From assembly GCA_026413225.1 (NCBI GenBank), contig CM048557.1, positions 71,228,987-71,292,986 of the forward strand: DNA of 64,000 bases, written 5' to 3'. Of this stretch, positions 11,328-22,400 are shown piece by piece. The notes below the pieces were generated by a model, which made no database searches, was not told the DNA's origin, and saw only the letters and a program-made list of their open reading frames with translations. Both the position numbers and the translations under genes were made by a program. How positions within the stretch are numbered: the stretch's first letter is position 1; each line of letters begins with the position of its first letter. This DNA is from Otis tarda. Lineage: Eukaryota > Chordata > Aves > Otidiformes > Otididae.

Positions 11328-14300
11328 TACCTCCCCAACGGAAACAATCACTTAGATAGTTAGACCAGCTGGTCACTGTGTCACTCACACTCTGCAGAAT
11401 GGGTGATCTGGCAGGGCACCACGGCGGTTTTAGCAGGCAAGTACACTAAGGTGTCGTCTGCCTTTCAGCCTGTACGCGATCTTCTCCCACTCTGAAAATT
11501 AAATAGATGTGCCCAATTTGGTACAGATCTTGGGGTGGGGAGGTAACAGGTTGTACAGAGTGTTTTGGCATGACATGGCTTACTCTTTGTTGATTTATTA
11601 TATAATCATAGCAAATAGCACACGGAAGAGGCAGTCGTTCAGGATACACAGACCTCTCAGGTGGGAGGAAAGACAAGAGTTGTTACTCTCATAGCAGCAA
11701 TGCACCCCACACACAGCTGGGATATTAGTGCTGTCCTTAGCATCAGCAATAAAGCAAATTGATGGGATTGCTAGTTTTCTCAGATGCAAACTGTAATTCG
11801 CAATTTAATACTATAGCCACAATACTGGCTCCTTTGAGAGCAACACATTGTGCCAGAATTTGTCTATTAGCTCCTTTAAAAATGAAAGTAAAACAATGTG
11901 CAACTTTTCCAAACTATTCTGTGTGTATTTGTGAGAGTTTCCGTCTCTCCTGTCTTTCAGCTTAAAAAATTCCATGTAAGGGAACAGAGGCTCCAACTTC
12001 AGCACCGAGTTTCACGGCAGAGTGCGGGACTATCCGTTGTGGTATGTGACAGAAGTGCCCAAGCACTGGACCGACCGAGAGGGGTGTCCCCAGAGGACCA
12101 GCCTCACCAGTGGCTGGAGATCTGGGTTTTGTCCTGTACTGACTGAGGGCATGGAGAGAGCCTTTTCGGAATGTCCAGGTGCTCTTCAGCAGCAATGTAT
12201 ACACCAGTGTTTGTTGTCATTGTCAGCGCCTGCATTCCTCTGCCCATGGATTTATCTCAGTTTTTTGGTTCTATTACTACATTAATAATTTTTTTAAAAT
12301 AAAATGTCATATTAGACATTAAACCAAGAAAAATCCCTCAGATGTCAACCATCTGTATGTTTTTAAGTCACATACGAGCATTCATCAAAATGACCTGCTT
12401 GAAAAGACAATTACTTGCCTTGCAAGACCAAATGCATGCTAAGTGGTGCACCCTAATATTGAGGTTTTGATTCAAAGCTAGCATGAAAGCTTGGCTCATA
12501 GTCAACATTTTCATACTCTAAGCTTAAAATTGGTCCCATATATTTGAAAATATGTTACATCCACAAAAGCTGGAACTATTTCATGAAAAAGGAAAATATT
12601 TTTAGAACTCTTTAAAAAATCTAGTCACCATTTTTCATTTTATATTTTTAACCTTGATTATCCTTTTTTTGTTGAAGAGGATTTTACAGCTAGATATTTA
12701 GACTATACTTTCCAGGACAAATCACCAGCACATAATGACTTTGCATGGCCAGGGCAAGCCCAAATAACGTTTTTCAGTTTATTCAAACACAAAGTTATAC
12801 ATCTAGGAGAAACGGAATGTAGGCCATATCGAAGTCTAAGTGATGGTTGTACAGAGTGATGATTATTCTGCAAAAGGCATTACAAACACTCAGATGAACA
12901 TGAATGCCCTGAAAATCAGTGTCCAAAAGGAAAAGGGAAGTTATACTACTATGAAAGCTGGCAGTTTCTCCTGGAAAACTGCTTACAGTTCTAAAAATCT
13001 GAGATGTTTCAGCAGACAGAAAAGTGATGGTACAGACCATAACATAAATTAATCTGTTTCAGTTACTATGGAGAAACCTAATCGCTGTCTGTAAATATGT
13101 ATATTGCTAGAGAAACATGATGATAGATCATAGAACAGAACAGATAAGGAAATAGCACCCAACACTACTTAAGAGTGCTAACAGAGAGCAGGTAATTCCA
13201 TATAGAAATAATGTCTAGAAATTTAATACAAGTTTTATTTATAAACTGTATTTTACATCTATAAACTATGTTTTTAATTATAAACTATTTCTAAACTATC
13301 TAAAACTTTAATAAATATTTTATTATTGGAATAAGTTGTTGTAATGGAAATAATTTAATCTCACGTGCAATGTTTTGCTAAAAGATACGTTCCAATTCAG
13401 TCATGCCACCTGCTAGTGAAACCAGCTAGCTGTTTCACCTCCATGCTGTGCAGGCAAGGCTAGTCATCGCAATAAGCCTACCTAACATTCCAGTGCAAAG
13501 TGCATGTTATTTTTAACTGAAATTTCATTCTTATATTATATCATATTATATTAAAGAATTGACTTTGTATTATGACATTTAACGAAAAGCATATTTAAAT
13601 CAGATGTTTGAAAAATAACTTTTAAAAGCTAGAGTTACTTCTTATTACTTGTAGACTGCTCTATTAATGATGAAGGTGCAGTATTTTTTTGTTCTTAAAT
13701 ATGAAATCATAATGCAGACAGCAGTTTATCATTTTTAATAAGGAGATATTTCAAAACCTTCATCTGTCAGAACCATTAGAAAATGAAGCATAGTGTTTCA
13801 GGAAATAAATTGGTAAGCTTGATTTTGAGAGATAAATGAAGTAGAAGCCATGGAGATGATACATTTTAACCATAGTGAAATTGAATAGATGCTTTACGGT
13901 AATTATTCTTTAAAAAAACAAACGAGAAAGACATGCTACATTGAATACCCTCAATGGAAGGAAAGAAAGATAAATCAGAACTTAGGGAAAGTATCCTGTG
14001 CATCTAAACCTCCATAAACAAAGTCAGATAAAATAAGAATCTGCCCAGTTTTCTGACACCAAAAAGTTTAGGAAAATAAATATATTAAAGCTCTGGAGAA
14101 AGGAAAGAAACCTTCTATTAGACCTTCCTAGTTTCAGTTAGAAATAGACACGCTATTCTGAAATGCTGCTCTGGACACACTCTAGCCTGTCTCCACCTAC
14201 TCAGCTGCCCAGATAATGATAAGCAAGCACAACACGCACTGATAAACTCCTTATTCCCAAACTGTAGTCTGGGAGCCAGAGGAGTTTTGAGGACCTGCAG

Positions 14301-16629
14301 AATTTGCCAGTAAGGTCATAAGATTTCTGCTGTGCTCAAATAAACATTTGATGGGAGCAGTACATGCTGTTCCATCAGACACCATGTGTGATTTTAACTT
14401 TCCCCTTCCCGTTCAACAATGAATTCAACAAAAGCTGTCTCCTCAGTTTGCAGGCAGGAAGTCCTCCCATCTGTGTTTTCTGGAACTCCATTTTTGCTGA
14501 GACAAGCCCAAAGATTCTCTAACAAGCAAAGGCACCTGGCCCATGCCAGCGGTGCGTTGGACAGCCGACGGCAGCATATGCAGAGCCGTGCAGGGCGCTG
14601 TGCATGGTCCCACTGTTTGCTTCCAACCAGGTGCTCCAGGTCGGTGCGGCCACTGCTCTTTCTGCCCTGTCCTGCATACACAGCACCACGACAGCCAGGC
14701 CCTACAGGAACAGCAGTAGGTCTGGGTGCTCAAAGGCGTATGCCCTGCCCCTGGCAAGAACCCAGGAAGTCAGAGAGCTTCCACCTGACTGTCAGTCCTT
14801 TTGATCAATCTCTGGTTTATTATCAATCAGTTCCTTATTTTATCCATGTGGAAAATGAACCCAAAATTCACTGTTGTGGTGGTTTTGTTTGTTTGTTTTC
14901 AAAAAGAGGGATGGGAGTTTTGTTTTAGGTTTTTTTATGAGACAACACTAACATCAACATCAGGCTCCTTCCCAGTGACACAGCAGCTGAAACTGAAGCC
15001 CTCTATCTACAGCAATGGTGTAACCGAGTACAGATAGCATGTAAGTCAAGTGTGACAATACACGAGAGGTGGGCCAAACTGTGGTACAGCTGCAGTCGAT
15101 TTTGGTGGCCAGGACAAAACTGCCCAACAGTAACAGTACTGGTGACTAGTGGTGACGTTGGACATACTGAATTGCAAGGAATCCGATACCAATGCCCAGT
15201 TCCCAAGGAGATAACTAAGTTGACTGCCCACTGCTAATTGTCCCTTATTGTAAGGGCCACATTAACCTTCTCTGGTTGTTGGTGATGTGAGACTGGAGTG
15301 AGTGTGAGACATGCCAGTTGCCTCTGTCATTTGGGTCATCCTCTCAAGGTAATGACAAGCAAGAGTGCTTTCTATGTTACAACTGCATTTGATGGGTATT
15401 ATTCAATTTAAATGACTCAGAGTGCAAACATTACTTAAATGAAGCCAGAGAGACTGACATTGATAAAGGCAGATCATGTATGCTACATATGCACAAAGAG
15501 CGGCAGGTCACTACGTTTACCAGTGTTATCTTTATGTTCTCATGCATCTGCCCTTGTTGAGCAGATATCAAAACACACTGAGCATCTGTGACACCCGCCT
15601 TAGATAAGTTTTCTCCTATACTTTACTGTCTGAGAGATGCAGAAAATCCATTACTTGGTATCATATGAGAAGGAGACCGTCTCATGCTCCAAAATATTGT
15701 GTACCTTCTGTTAAAAGGAGGGGTTCATGGTGTCAGACCTGCCTGCACATGGCTTAGCCACACTGCAGCTGTATAGCCACCACAAGCAGTCTGAATATTT
15801 GCACGAATCAGCCTGATCTCCTCAGCATAACTGTCCAGCAGGAGCACTATCGGTACAGGAAAATAAGAAACAGCTGAATCACTGGGAGACATTCAGTACA
15901 ACATGTTTTTAAAAGAATACTTAAAGTTTGGGAAGCATGAACGCTCCAATAGCAGACTCCCCTGAAGAAGAACGTGCACTTTCCTAACTCTCTGAGCCAG
16001 AGACAGATCTGCTGCCCACAGGCAACATTTCTAATTTTTACAAGCAGTGGAAAAAGCAGTATCAAACATGAATTTACAGATATGAAGACCCGTTACTGCT
16101 GAATCCATTAAAGCAACAGCAACCAGTTTTTGAGATAAATAAGAATAGCTATATTGACTAGTAAATTAAAACTTGAAATATGAAACTGTTAATCACACCC
16201 TGTGAGATTCATGGTCCCTATTTATTATGCAAGCATCTGTTAATTAGCTGGCAAAAAGTATCATTAAACAAAAAAGGATACTTAATAGTTAATTATTCTT
16301 AACAGTAAATTGAAGACGTCAAATAAATTACCTGAAATAAATTTATCCTTCGCAGCTTCAAACAGCGCACGAAGGAAAGTGTTATTTTTACTGGTATTTA
16401 TTTATTTGTAGAGCAGCACGTTATAAAAACACTTTAAATGCTTTGCCTCAGGCTTATAAACTATGAAACCTCTTAATTATTAAGTGGTCCATCGTGGTGG
16501 GCAGATCACAGCCAGCAGCTGAACCCCCACCTAGTCACACACGCATTCCCAGCTATCAGCCAAGTTTACTTAGCAAGGAACACGCGCAGCACAATGGAGG
16601 CCTGAAAGGCAAACTGTAAGTGCAGCATA
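11328..16629. other. AT-rich stretch, no gene seen
   Basis: About 5.3 kb, mostly AT-rich. Slightly GC-richer pockets occur near 12.0-12.25, 14.4-14.8 and 15.05-15.25 kb. They contain open frames of up to 169 codons without recognisable motifs or convincing exon boundaries. I could not assign any of these pockets to a gene, RNA or transposon. Confidence 0.5.
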
Positions 16630-16880
16630 GGACAGGCCATCGCTGTTTCTTTTTTTTATTATTATTTTCTCCATGTCTCTCTGTTCAGCTCCCAGTCCCT
16701 GTTCTTTAATTCCTCCCTCTTCCCTATAGCACACTGCTATTTTTTTCCGTTCTACCTTGTGTTCTGTCTGGTCGTCTGTCATCTGTAGCAATTCCTCCCT
16801 CTGTGCCTTGCGGCCCGTTGCTTTTTCTGATTTTATTTCTGCCTTTCTCTGTCTCCCTCCCTGTCTCTGTTTTTTTAATT
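16630..16880 (+). repeat. Pyrimidine-rich repeat, outlying copy
   Basis: This strongly C/T-biased tract repeats words such as CAGCTCCCAGTCCCTGTT, TTAATTCCTCCCTC and GCCTTGCGGCCCGTTGC. The same words in the same order (CAGTCCCC, TTTTTTAATTCTTCCCTC, TTGTGTTCTGCCTGGTC, CCCTGTGGCCTGTCGC) occur at about 51,960-52,200. It is therefore an outlying member of the pyrimidine-rich family that dominates 50.4-52.8 kb. Confidence 0.75.
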
Positions 16881-17744
16881 CCTCCCTGGCAAAATAGAGC
16901 TTGAGAAGGCAACCTCAGCTTTGTGCCAGTATGTCCCATTTCTTTGTTCAAGATGAGCCAGCTAGTGATGTGTAACACTCTTATCGCCAAAATAATTTCC
17001 TTCAGAGTATTTTTGAGGCTCTTGAGGTGCACACCTCTTGTCTCGAGTAGAAAGGTGGGAGCTGCTGAGTAGCCCTTGAGGGCTGGTTTCCTCCACACAT
17101 CGCCCTGCATTAGGATTACCTTAGAAGCATGTTCCTTCCTTAGAATAGCACCAGACTACACCTTCCCAAAAACAGCTCAGAGAAGAAAGTCCCTTTTAGC
17201 TTTCCAACTTCCCATGGGAGGGCGGGGAGTCATCCCACTGCAAATGAGACTGCTGCCTCAGAGAAGGGCAGTCTGTCTCCCAGGAAAACACTGGGGAATG
17301 GGAGCTCTGGAAGGGGAGGAGTCGCTGAGCCCCAGCTTCCCACTTTCCAGGGATGAATTGGAGTGGCTGGCTCTGGGGCAGAAGGTCGGGACTGAGCTGA
17401 GCCCAGCTCAGTTTGTGAACGGTGTCTGGCACAAGCAGCGCCAGGAACACGGCTCCTCAGAGGAAAACGCAGAGCTCAGATGTGTCCTGCCCACCCCTTG
17501 GATGGTAGCAGGGTTACCCAGATCAGAATAGGGTGTTGGCAGCCAAGCTTCCCAACTTCTGCAGTCCAGGACAGAGGTACTAACTAAAGGGATTTTGAAA
17601 CATCATAGTGAGCAGAGAGCAGGATCTAATTTAGAATGTGGTTTTTTTAAGCTTTCCACAGTGTCAAATTTTGTTAATTAATTTCACATCTTCACGTCTG
17701 CTCTCTGCACAACCTCCTCCTTGCTTTTCCCCTTGTTGCAAATT
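16881..17744. other. Non-repeat stretch, no gene seen
   Basis: Mixed composition. An open frame of about 150 codons at 17,076-17,531 on the plus strand has no recognised motif and lies in a mildly GC-rich pocket, so I do not call it a gene. Confidence 0.45.
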
Positions 17745-18502
17745 TGTTACGGACACCAGCTTGCTGCTACGAAACCCCCTACCTTTCCCATCTGTATCTG
17801 GGTATCGAGGACTTTAATCAGTAGAATTATAATCAATGATAATACCAATGATTGGTAATAGGAAAATACTTAATCAATATGATTCTGGAATATAAATATG
17901 GGGTGATTCTTGCTAACCATAGAACTATAGGGTTAAATTTAATGTGAAATATCCTTACCTTAGCATCCTTATCTTAGAAATGTGGAATATCCTTACTTTA
18001 GCAGTATATATCATCTTTATCTTACAAATAAATTAGCCTAGCATGTCGGGGGGTGGTTTGGGGAGTGGTAGAACGAGGCACCAGCTATGCTGCTTGGGCT
18101 CTGAGCCATCACTTTCAAGCCAGAAGATTCAAGGGCAAGATGACCTTGTTCTCAGGACCATCTATGGAGATTTCAAGGAGGGGTTCGACCAACGAATTTA
18201 AGGAGAGGGCGTCCTGACGACCCCCGAGACCACCGGTAGACCCCCGACTCAAATTACTGAGCATGCGCGAATGGGAGGAGACGTATTATAATGATTTCTC
18301 GGAAAGTTGATGTTTATGCATAGCATTTCTCGTAAATCTAGTGAATATGTACATCGACTGTGTATTTAACTGCGCTGTTGGGTCAGACAGGTGCGCACGC
18401 TGGGTGCAGTGATCCCCCGTGCGCCCGGCGCTGCAATGGAGAAGTGCCTGCTTCTGAACTTCTCATTGCTGTTAAGGAGTTTTATTCCGGATTTCGGCAA
18501 CA
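17745..18502 (+). mobile_element. Solo LTR, avian endogenous retrovirus, sense strand
   Basis: The element runs from TGTTACGGACACCAGC to GGATTTCGGCAACA (about 758 bp) with TG...CA ends, and it matches the antisense copy at 3,753-4,508. A TATTTAACTGCGCTG word near 18,363 is a possible core-promoter region, and GCAATGGAGAAGTGCCTGC marks the region where the sister copy carries a polyadenylation-type AATAAA. No internal retroviral sequence adjoins it. It is a solo LTR that looks close to full length. It ends less than 100 bp upstream of a CpG island in the same orientation. I do not see a clear target duplication. Confidence 0.85.
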
Positions 18503-18867
18503 CCCTTTGGGAGGAATTATCTCATTTTACTCGCGCTGCATGCTGCCTCTTCAGCACTGCCTTCCCTCTCTCCCTAAAACTGCACCACGTGCCCCACACC
18601 CCGCTGCGCTCTCACCCCGCGGCGCCAGCCGGGACGGGGCTGCGCCCTGCCCGCCGCAGCAGCGCCTGGGGCCGCGGAGGCGCGGGGCCGGAGCGCGGAA
18701 TATCGCACTCAGAGGCCGACCTCGGCCAGCAGGGGGCGCTGGCGCTCCGCGGCTGGGCGCGGGGGCGGTCCCGCGCGGCGCGGGGGCCCGGCGGGGGCGT
18801 GGTCCTTTCCGCCGCCGTTTAACTGCCGAGCCGCCAGGGAGGGGTTTTCGGCAGGGCCGGGCGGGGC

Positions 18868-18899
18868 GGCGGTGGCGGCGGCGGCGGCGGCGGCGGCGC
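18868..18899 (+). repeat. (GGC)n triplet run
   Basis: A short, nearly pure GGC run inside the CpG island. Such runs are typical of 5' leaders and are often length-variable. Confidence 0.85.
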
Positions 18900-19275
18900 T
18901 GGTGGCGCTGGCGCCTGGGCCGCCGCTGCGCGACGAGGCTGGGTAGTGAGTGAGGCGCCTTTTTGCGGTCCCGCGGCCCCTCTGCAGTCCTGTCTCGGAA
19001 GCCCAGCGGCTGACCGAGCCTGCTGGGGGCTGGGCCGGCAGCGCCGAGGCGGCGGCGGCAGGCCGCCGCGGTCCGGCTGTCGGCAGCCATCCCCTCAGCA
19101 GCGGTGGCCGCCAGCCCCTGGGGACGGCTCGAGGCCTCGCGGTGCCTGAGCCTCGCCTGTGTCAGCCGCCTCGGAGAGCAGCGCCGCTGTGCCCGCGGGC
19201 CGGAGGCTGCCTGCGGGTGAGCCCGGGCCCTGGGGTGAGCGGTCACAGCGCGGAGCGCGGCTTCTGCCCCCGCAG

Positions 19276-19490
19276 TGGGGAGGTGACCCTTAGTTCGCCT
19301 GAGGAATAGCGGAGGCAGGGGCGTCACTTTGTTGCTGAGCGGCGGTTGGGAGGACGGTCTGGTTTGGGCCGGGGGAAGCTGGAGCCGGCAGCGGGGAACG
19401 CCTCATTGAGGTCCGGCTGAGGATGCAGCAGTTCGGGCAGCCGGCGGGCCCGGGCGGCTCTGGCGAGCGGCGCGACACGCCGTGACACAG
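19276..19490 (+). other. Candidate 5' leader exon
   Basis: Bounded by a CCCCCGCAG acceptor-like site and an ACACAG|GTAAGC donor that fits consensus well. It holds an ATG at 19,423 followed by a 20-codon open frame starting MQQFGQPAGPG and ending in TGA before the donor, so as read it is a short upstream ORF, not a coding exon. It may instead be part of a longer first exon. It is the best donor in the island and points rightward to the candidate exons at 22.4 and 28.0 kb. Confidence 0.4.
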
Positions 19491-22400
19491 GTAAGCGTGG
19501 GGCGGCTGCCCGTGGCCTGCGGACCCCGTCAGGGAAGCCCCGGTCGGGAACGGTTCGGTTCAGCAAACAGCTGACAAATGTAGGTATCTCCCTGCTCGTT
19601 TTCAGGGTACGGTTCTTCAGGCCGTTTGAAAACCTTTTTGGTAAGTACATTCTGTGTGGCAGACGGCAGATCTGTAATCTGAAAGATCTTGAGTGGGAGG
19701 AAGAGAAGGTAGCTTTTGTCTAAAATCTTTCAGCCCCTCATGTGTCGTTCCGTGTAATGATCTGGTGTCTTGTGACTGCAGCAAATGGCTCGGTCCGGCG
19801 TTTTCCAGGAGGTAATTTCTGAAAGTGTGGGTGTGTAGGCATGGGGAGGTTTCTGCAGGGTTACGGAGCCCCTTGTGCTTTTTAACTAATATATATCTGT
19901 TCTGCGCCTGGCCTTTTGTGTTGGACAGTCTTTCTTTAGTGCGTGGTTCTGTCCGTAGAGGCTTAGATAAATGATTTTCTTTTTGAGCAGTACATTTTAT
20001 GCTTGGTGTGCTGAGTGAGGCTGCCCTCAGAAAGCATTTAGCCCAGTTTTTCTGGGTCAGGGTCTGTTATGTGATATCACCCTCTCTTACTAAAAAGCTG
20101 CTCATGTTTGCCATCAGGAAGGGCTGGGGTGCTTCAAGCCCCACCTGTGTTGTGTTTCAGAGGGGACTGCAAGCAGGGTATTGTCAGAAAGGCTGCCGGG
20201 AGGAGAGGCAGAGGCGAGGTCTGCCGGAACAGCACTGGGGCTGACACAGGTCGCTTGGAAGGGGCTGTTTTGCTTCTGGGAGTTACGGGGATGAGGAAGG
20301 AGGGATATGTGTTCCCTAGCGTGGGAGGAAGCCCCTCTTTGCAGTCGAGCGGCTGAGGGGCCCAGTCCCACAGGGTTCTGGGTGGTCTCTCAGCTCCAGG
20401 GATGCAGGTGGAGGCTCAGGAGGTGACAAGAGTTCCTCTGCTGCCAGACAGTGACAGAGCAGAGGCCTGTGTCTCAATGGTGAGTTGGTGGGGCCTTAGT
20501 GCCTGTTAAGGACCAGCCTGCTGGGTCCCAGGCCAGTTCTCCTCTGGAGGCAGGTAGGGCAGGAAGCCTCCAACCAGGGCAAGAGTTAGTGTAGCATAAA
20601 GTGAACACCTGGCTCCCACTGAAAGCATCCAGGCTCAAAGACACCTGGGTGCAATGAGTGTTTGTGCCAGTAGCTGTTTAAGTGACACAATGCTGCCTCA
20701 GTTTTTTCGGATTCTGGCCCATGTCAAGACCTGTAGTGAGCAGATCTGGTTAATGTCAAAGCTGTTCATTTACTGAACCATGTGCCTGGCCTGAGTGGAA
20801 GCATGCTCTGTTGGTGTGACTTTGTTGTCGAAGTTGGTTTCTCCTTGGCAGAGAGCTGTTATCTGCCCCAGTGCGGAAGGGAAGGCAGTGCTGAGGTAGC
20901 AGCATCTGCCCTAGCAGTTGGCTGGGCAGGACCTGCACAGCCCTTGGATTGAAGATGTGCATGGGCGGTCAGCTGTCCGGGAGACAAGAGAGAGGTAGCA
21001 GTCTTGTAGGAACAAGGGCAGGATGGCAGAAATGGTACCTAGCAGGTGTGTAGTGAAGACAGGCATTCATAAATCAAAATGGTTTTACCTGAGATGTGGC
21101 AATGTGAGGTGGTCCTTCTGCTGTTAGGCAGAGGTTGTGCTTTGCAGGTAATGCAGTCTCTCCTGTGTGTGCTCACACTGTGCGTGTTGTCCTGCCTGCT
21201 CTGAAAGAGGCTGTCCTTGCTTTCCTCCTCTCTCTTGCTTTTGGCCTCATACTTTACTGCCTTTGCTGATGGTAGGGGGATAGAGGAAGTGTTGTCAATA
21301 GGGTTATTTAAAGCGGGGTGGATTTGAGTCTAGATCAAAATGTTCTTGTGGGATCATTTTCTGGGATGAAGTAAGAACCTACTACTGCACACTAATTGTG
21401 TGCTACGGCAATAAAGACTTGTTCTTTGTCTTAACGAATTGGGGAGGGAGGGGTGGGGCATAAGAGCCAAAATGCTACAAGTTAAAATATCATCAGTTTG
21501 TGGTAGTCCCAATGTTCTCGGGAACATGAAACACTTGAAATGAGCTTCAGTATTTTTCAGGGCAATTGCAATCCAACCTTACAGACTTAAGTCCTCACAC
21601 TTCAGATCACCCTTGCAGTCTATGTGCATGTCAGGAGTTTGCTTTTTTTACGGCAATCCTAGAGAGTGTAAAAGCATGAGTGCTTCTTGATTTCACTTGG
21701 AGTGGCTGTGGGGGAGGAAGTGTGTTTGTTTTCCCACCTGCTGCTGGATTAGCGTGATGACTACATCACAGAGGAGAGGATGGGTTTTTTTCTGCTTTCT
21801 GCTGTCAGTGGAGTTGAAACCTGAATCTGCAAGTCAAATGTTTTTGGCCAGTTTTTGTAGTATTGCAGAGGTGAGAGCACTTAGAGCCTTTGGTCAGGAG
21901 ATGACTTTGTTTATGATAAGTATGTGCTAGCAGATGTGTGCGGTGTTGCTTATGGAGAGAAAGAACAGAGTGCTGCCCAGCTCCAGAATTTGTTCTGTGT
22001 TGTCAGAAAACGGCTAGCTTAATCTTGCTCAAATCTTTGATTGCTTCTTGCTCATTGCTAATGGTTCTTTTTGTTCTTATGAGAAAATTGCTAAGGGCTT
22101 TGGTGGAAAATATCTTTCTCAAGTGTTAGGAGGAGATGGAAAGAACCTAAAACTGCTTCCTCTGGTAAAGCTATAAGTATGTGAGTCAGAATGAAGCTCT
22201 CACAGCTGTAACCAGCCAGTAACTTCCACTAACATTTTAACTACTAAAAAAAAAGTTGTTTTCCTCTGTGCACAAAACACTGTGGTATTTAGTAAACTAC
22301 GTTGCTAATTTGCTAATTGCTTGACTTTGCCTTTTTTTACTTTTTTTTAAATGACTCTTTGCCTTTTTTTTCCAGAGGAATGATATGGCTTGCCTCAGAA

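Larger units (their letters stand above)
18580..19490 (+). promoter_or_regulatory. CpG island promoter
   Basis: A dense CpG island of about 0.9 kb with GC-box-like words (GGGGGCGTGG, GGGCGGGGC), a GGC triplet run and no evident TATA box. This is the pattern of a ubiquitously expressed vertebrate promoter. Possible splice donors in plus orientation are GCGG|GTGAGC (at 19,216) and ACACAG|GTAAGC (at 19,490). A possible acceptor is CCCCCGCAG (at 19,275). That makes the plus strand the likelier gene strand. An antisense transcript cannot be excluded. Long open frames on both strands here (up to 258 codons) are low-complexity Arg/Ala/Gly products of GC-rich sequence. Confidence 0.7.

Noticed and set aside
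11328-12290. Possible internal retroviral sequence next to the 10.3-11.3 kb LTR
   Set aside because: No primer-binding site, gag, pol or env similarity seen. Treated as ordinary flanking sequence beside a solo LTR.
15052-15237. 61-codon frame ending PVPKEITKLTAHC as a possible gene fragment
   Set aside because: Reads somewhat protein-like, but I recognise no family, see no splice sites, and the opposite strand is also open. Insufficient support.
18551-19327. 258-codon minus-strand frame over the CpG island
   Set aside because: Arg/Ala/Pro low complexity, includes the antisense of the GGC run, and competes with equally open plus-strand frames.
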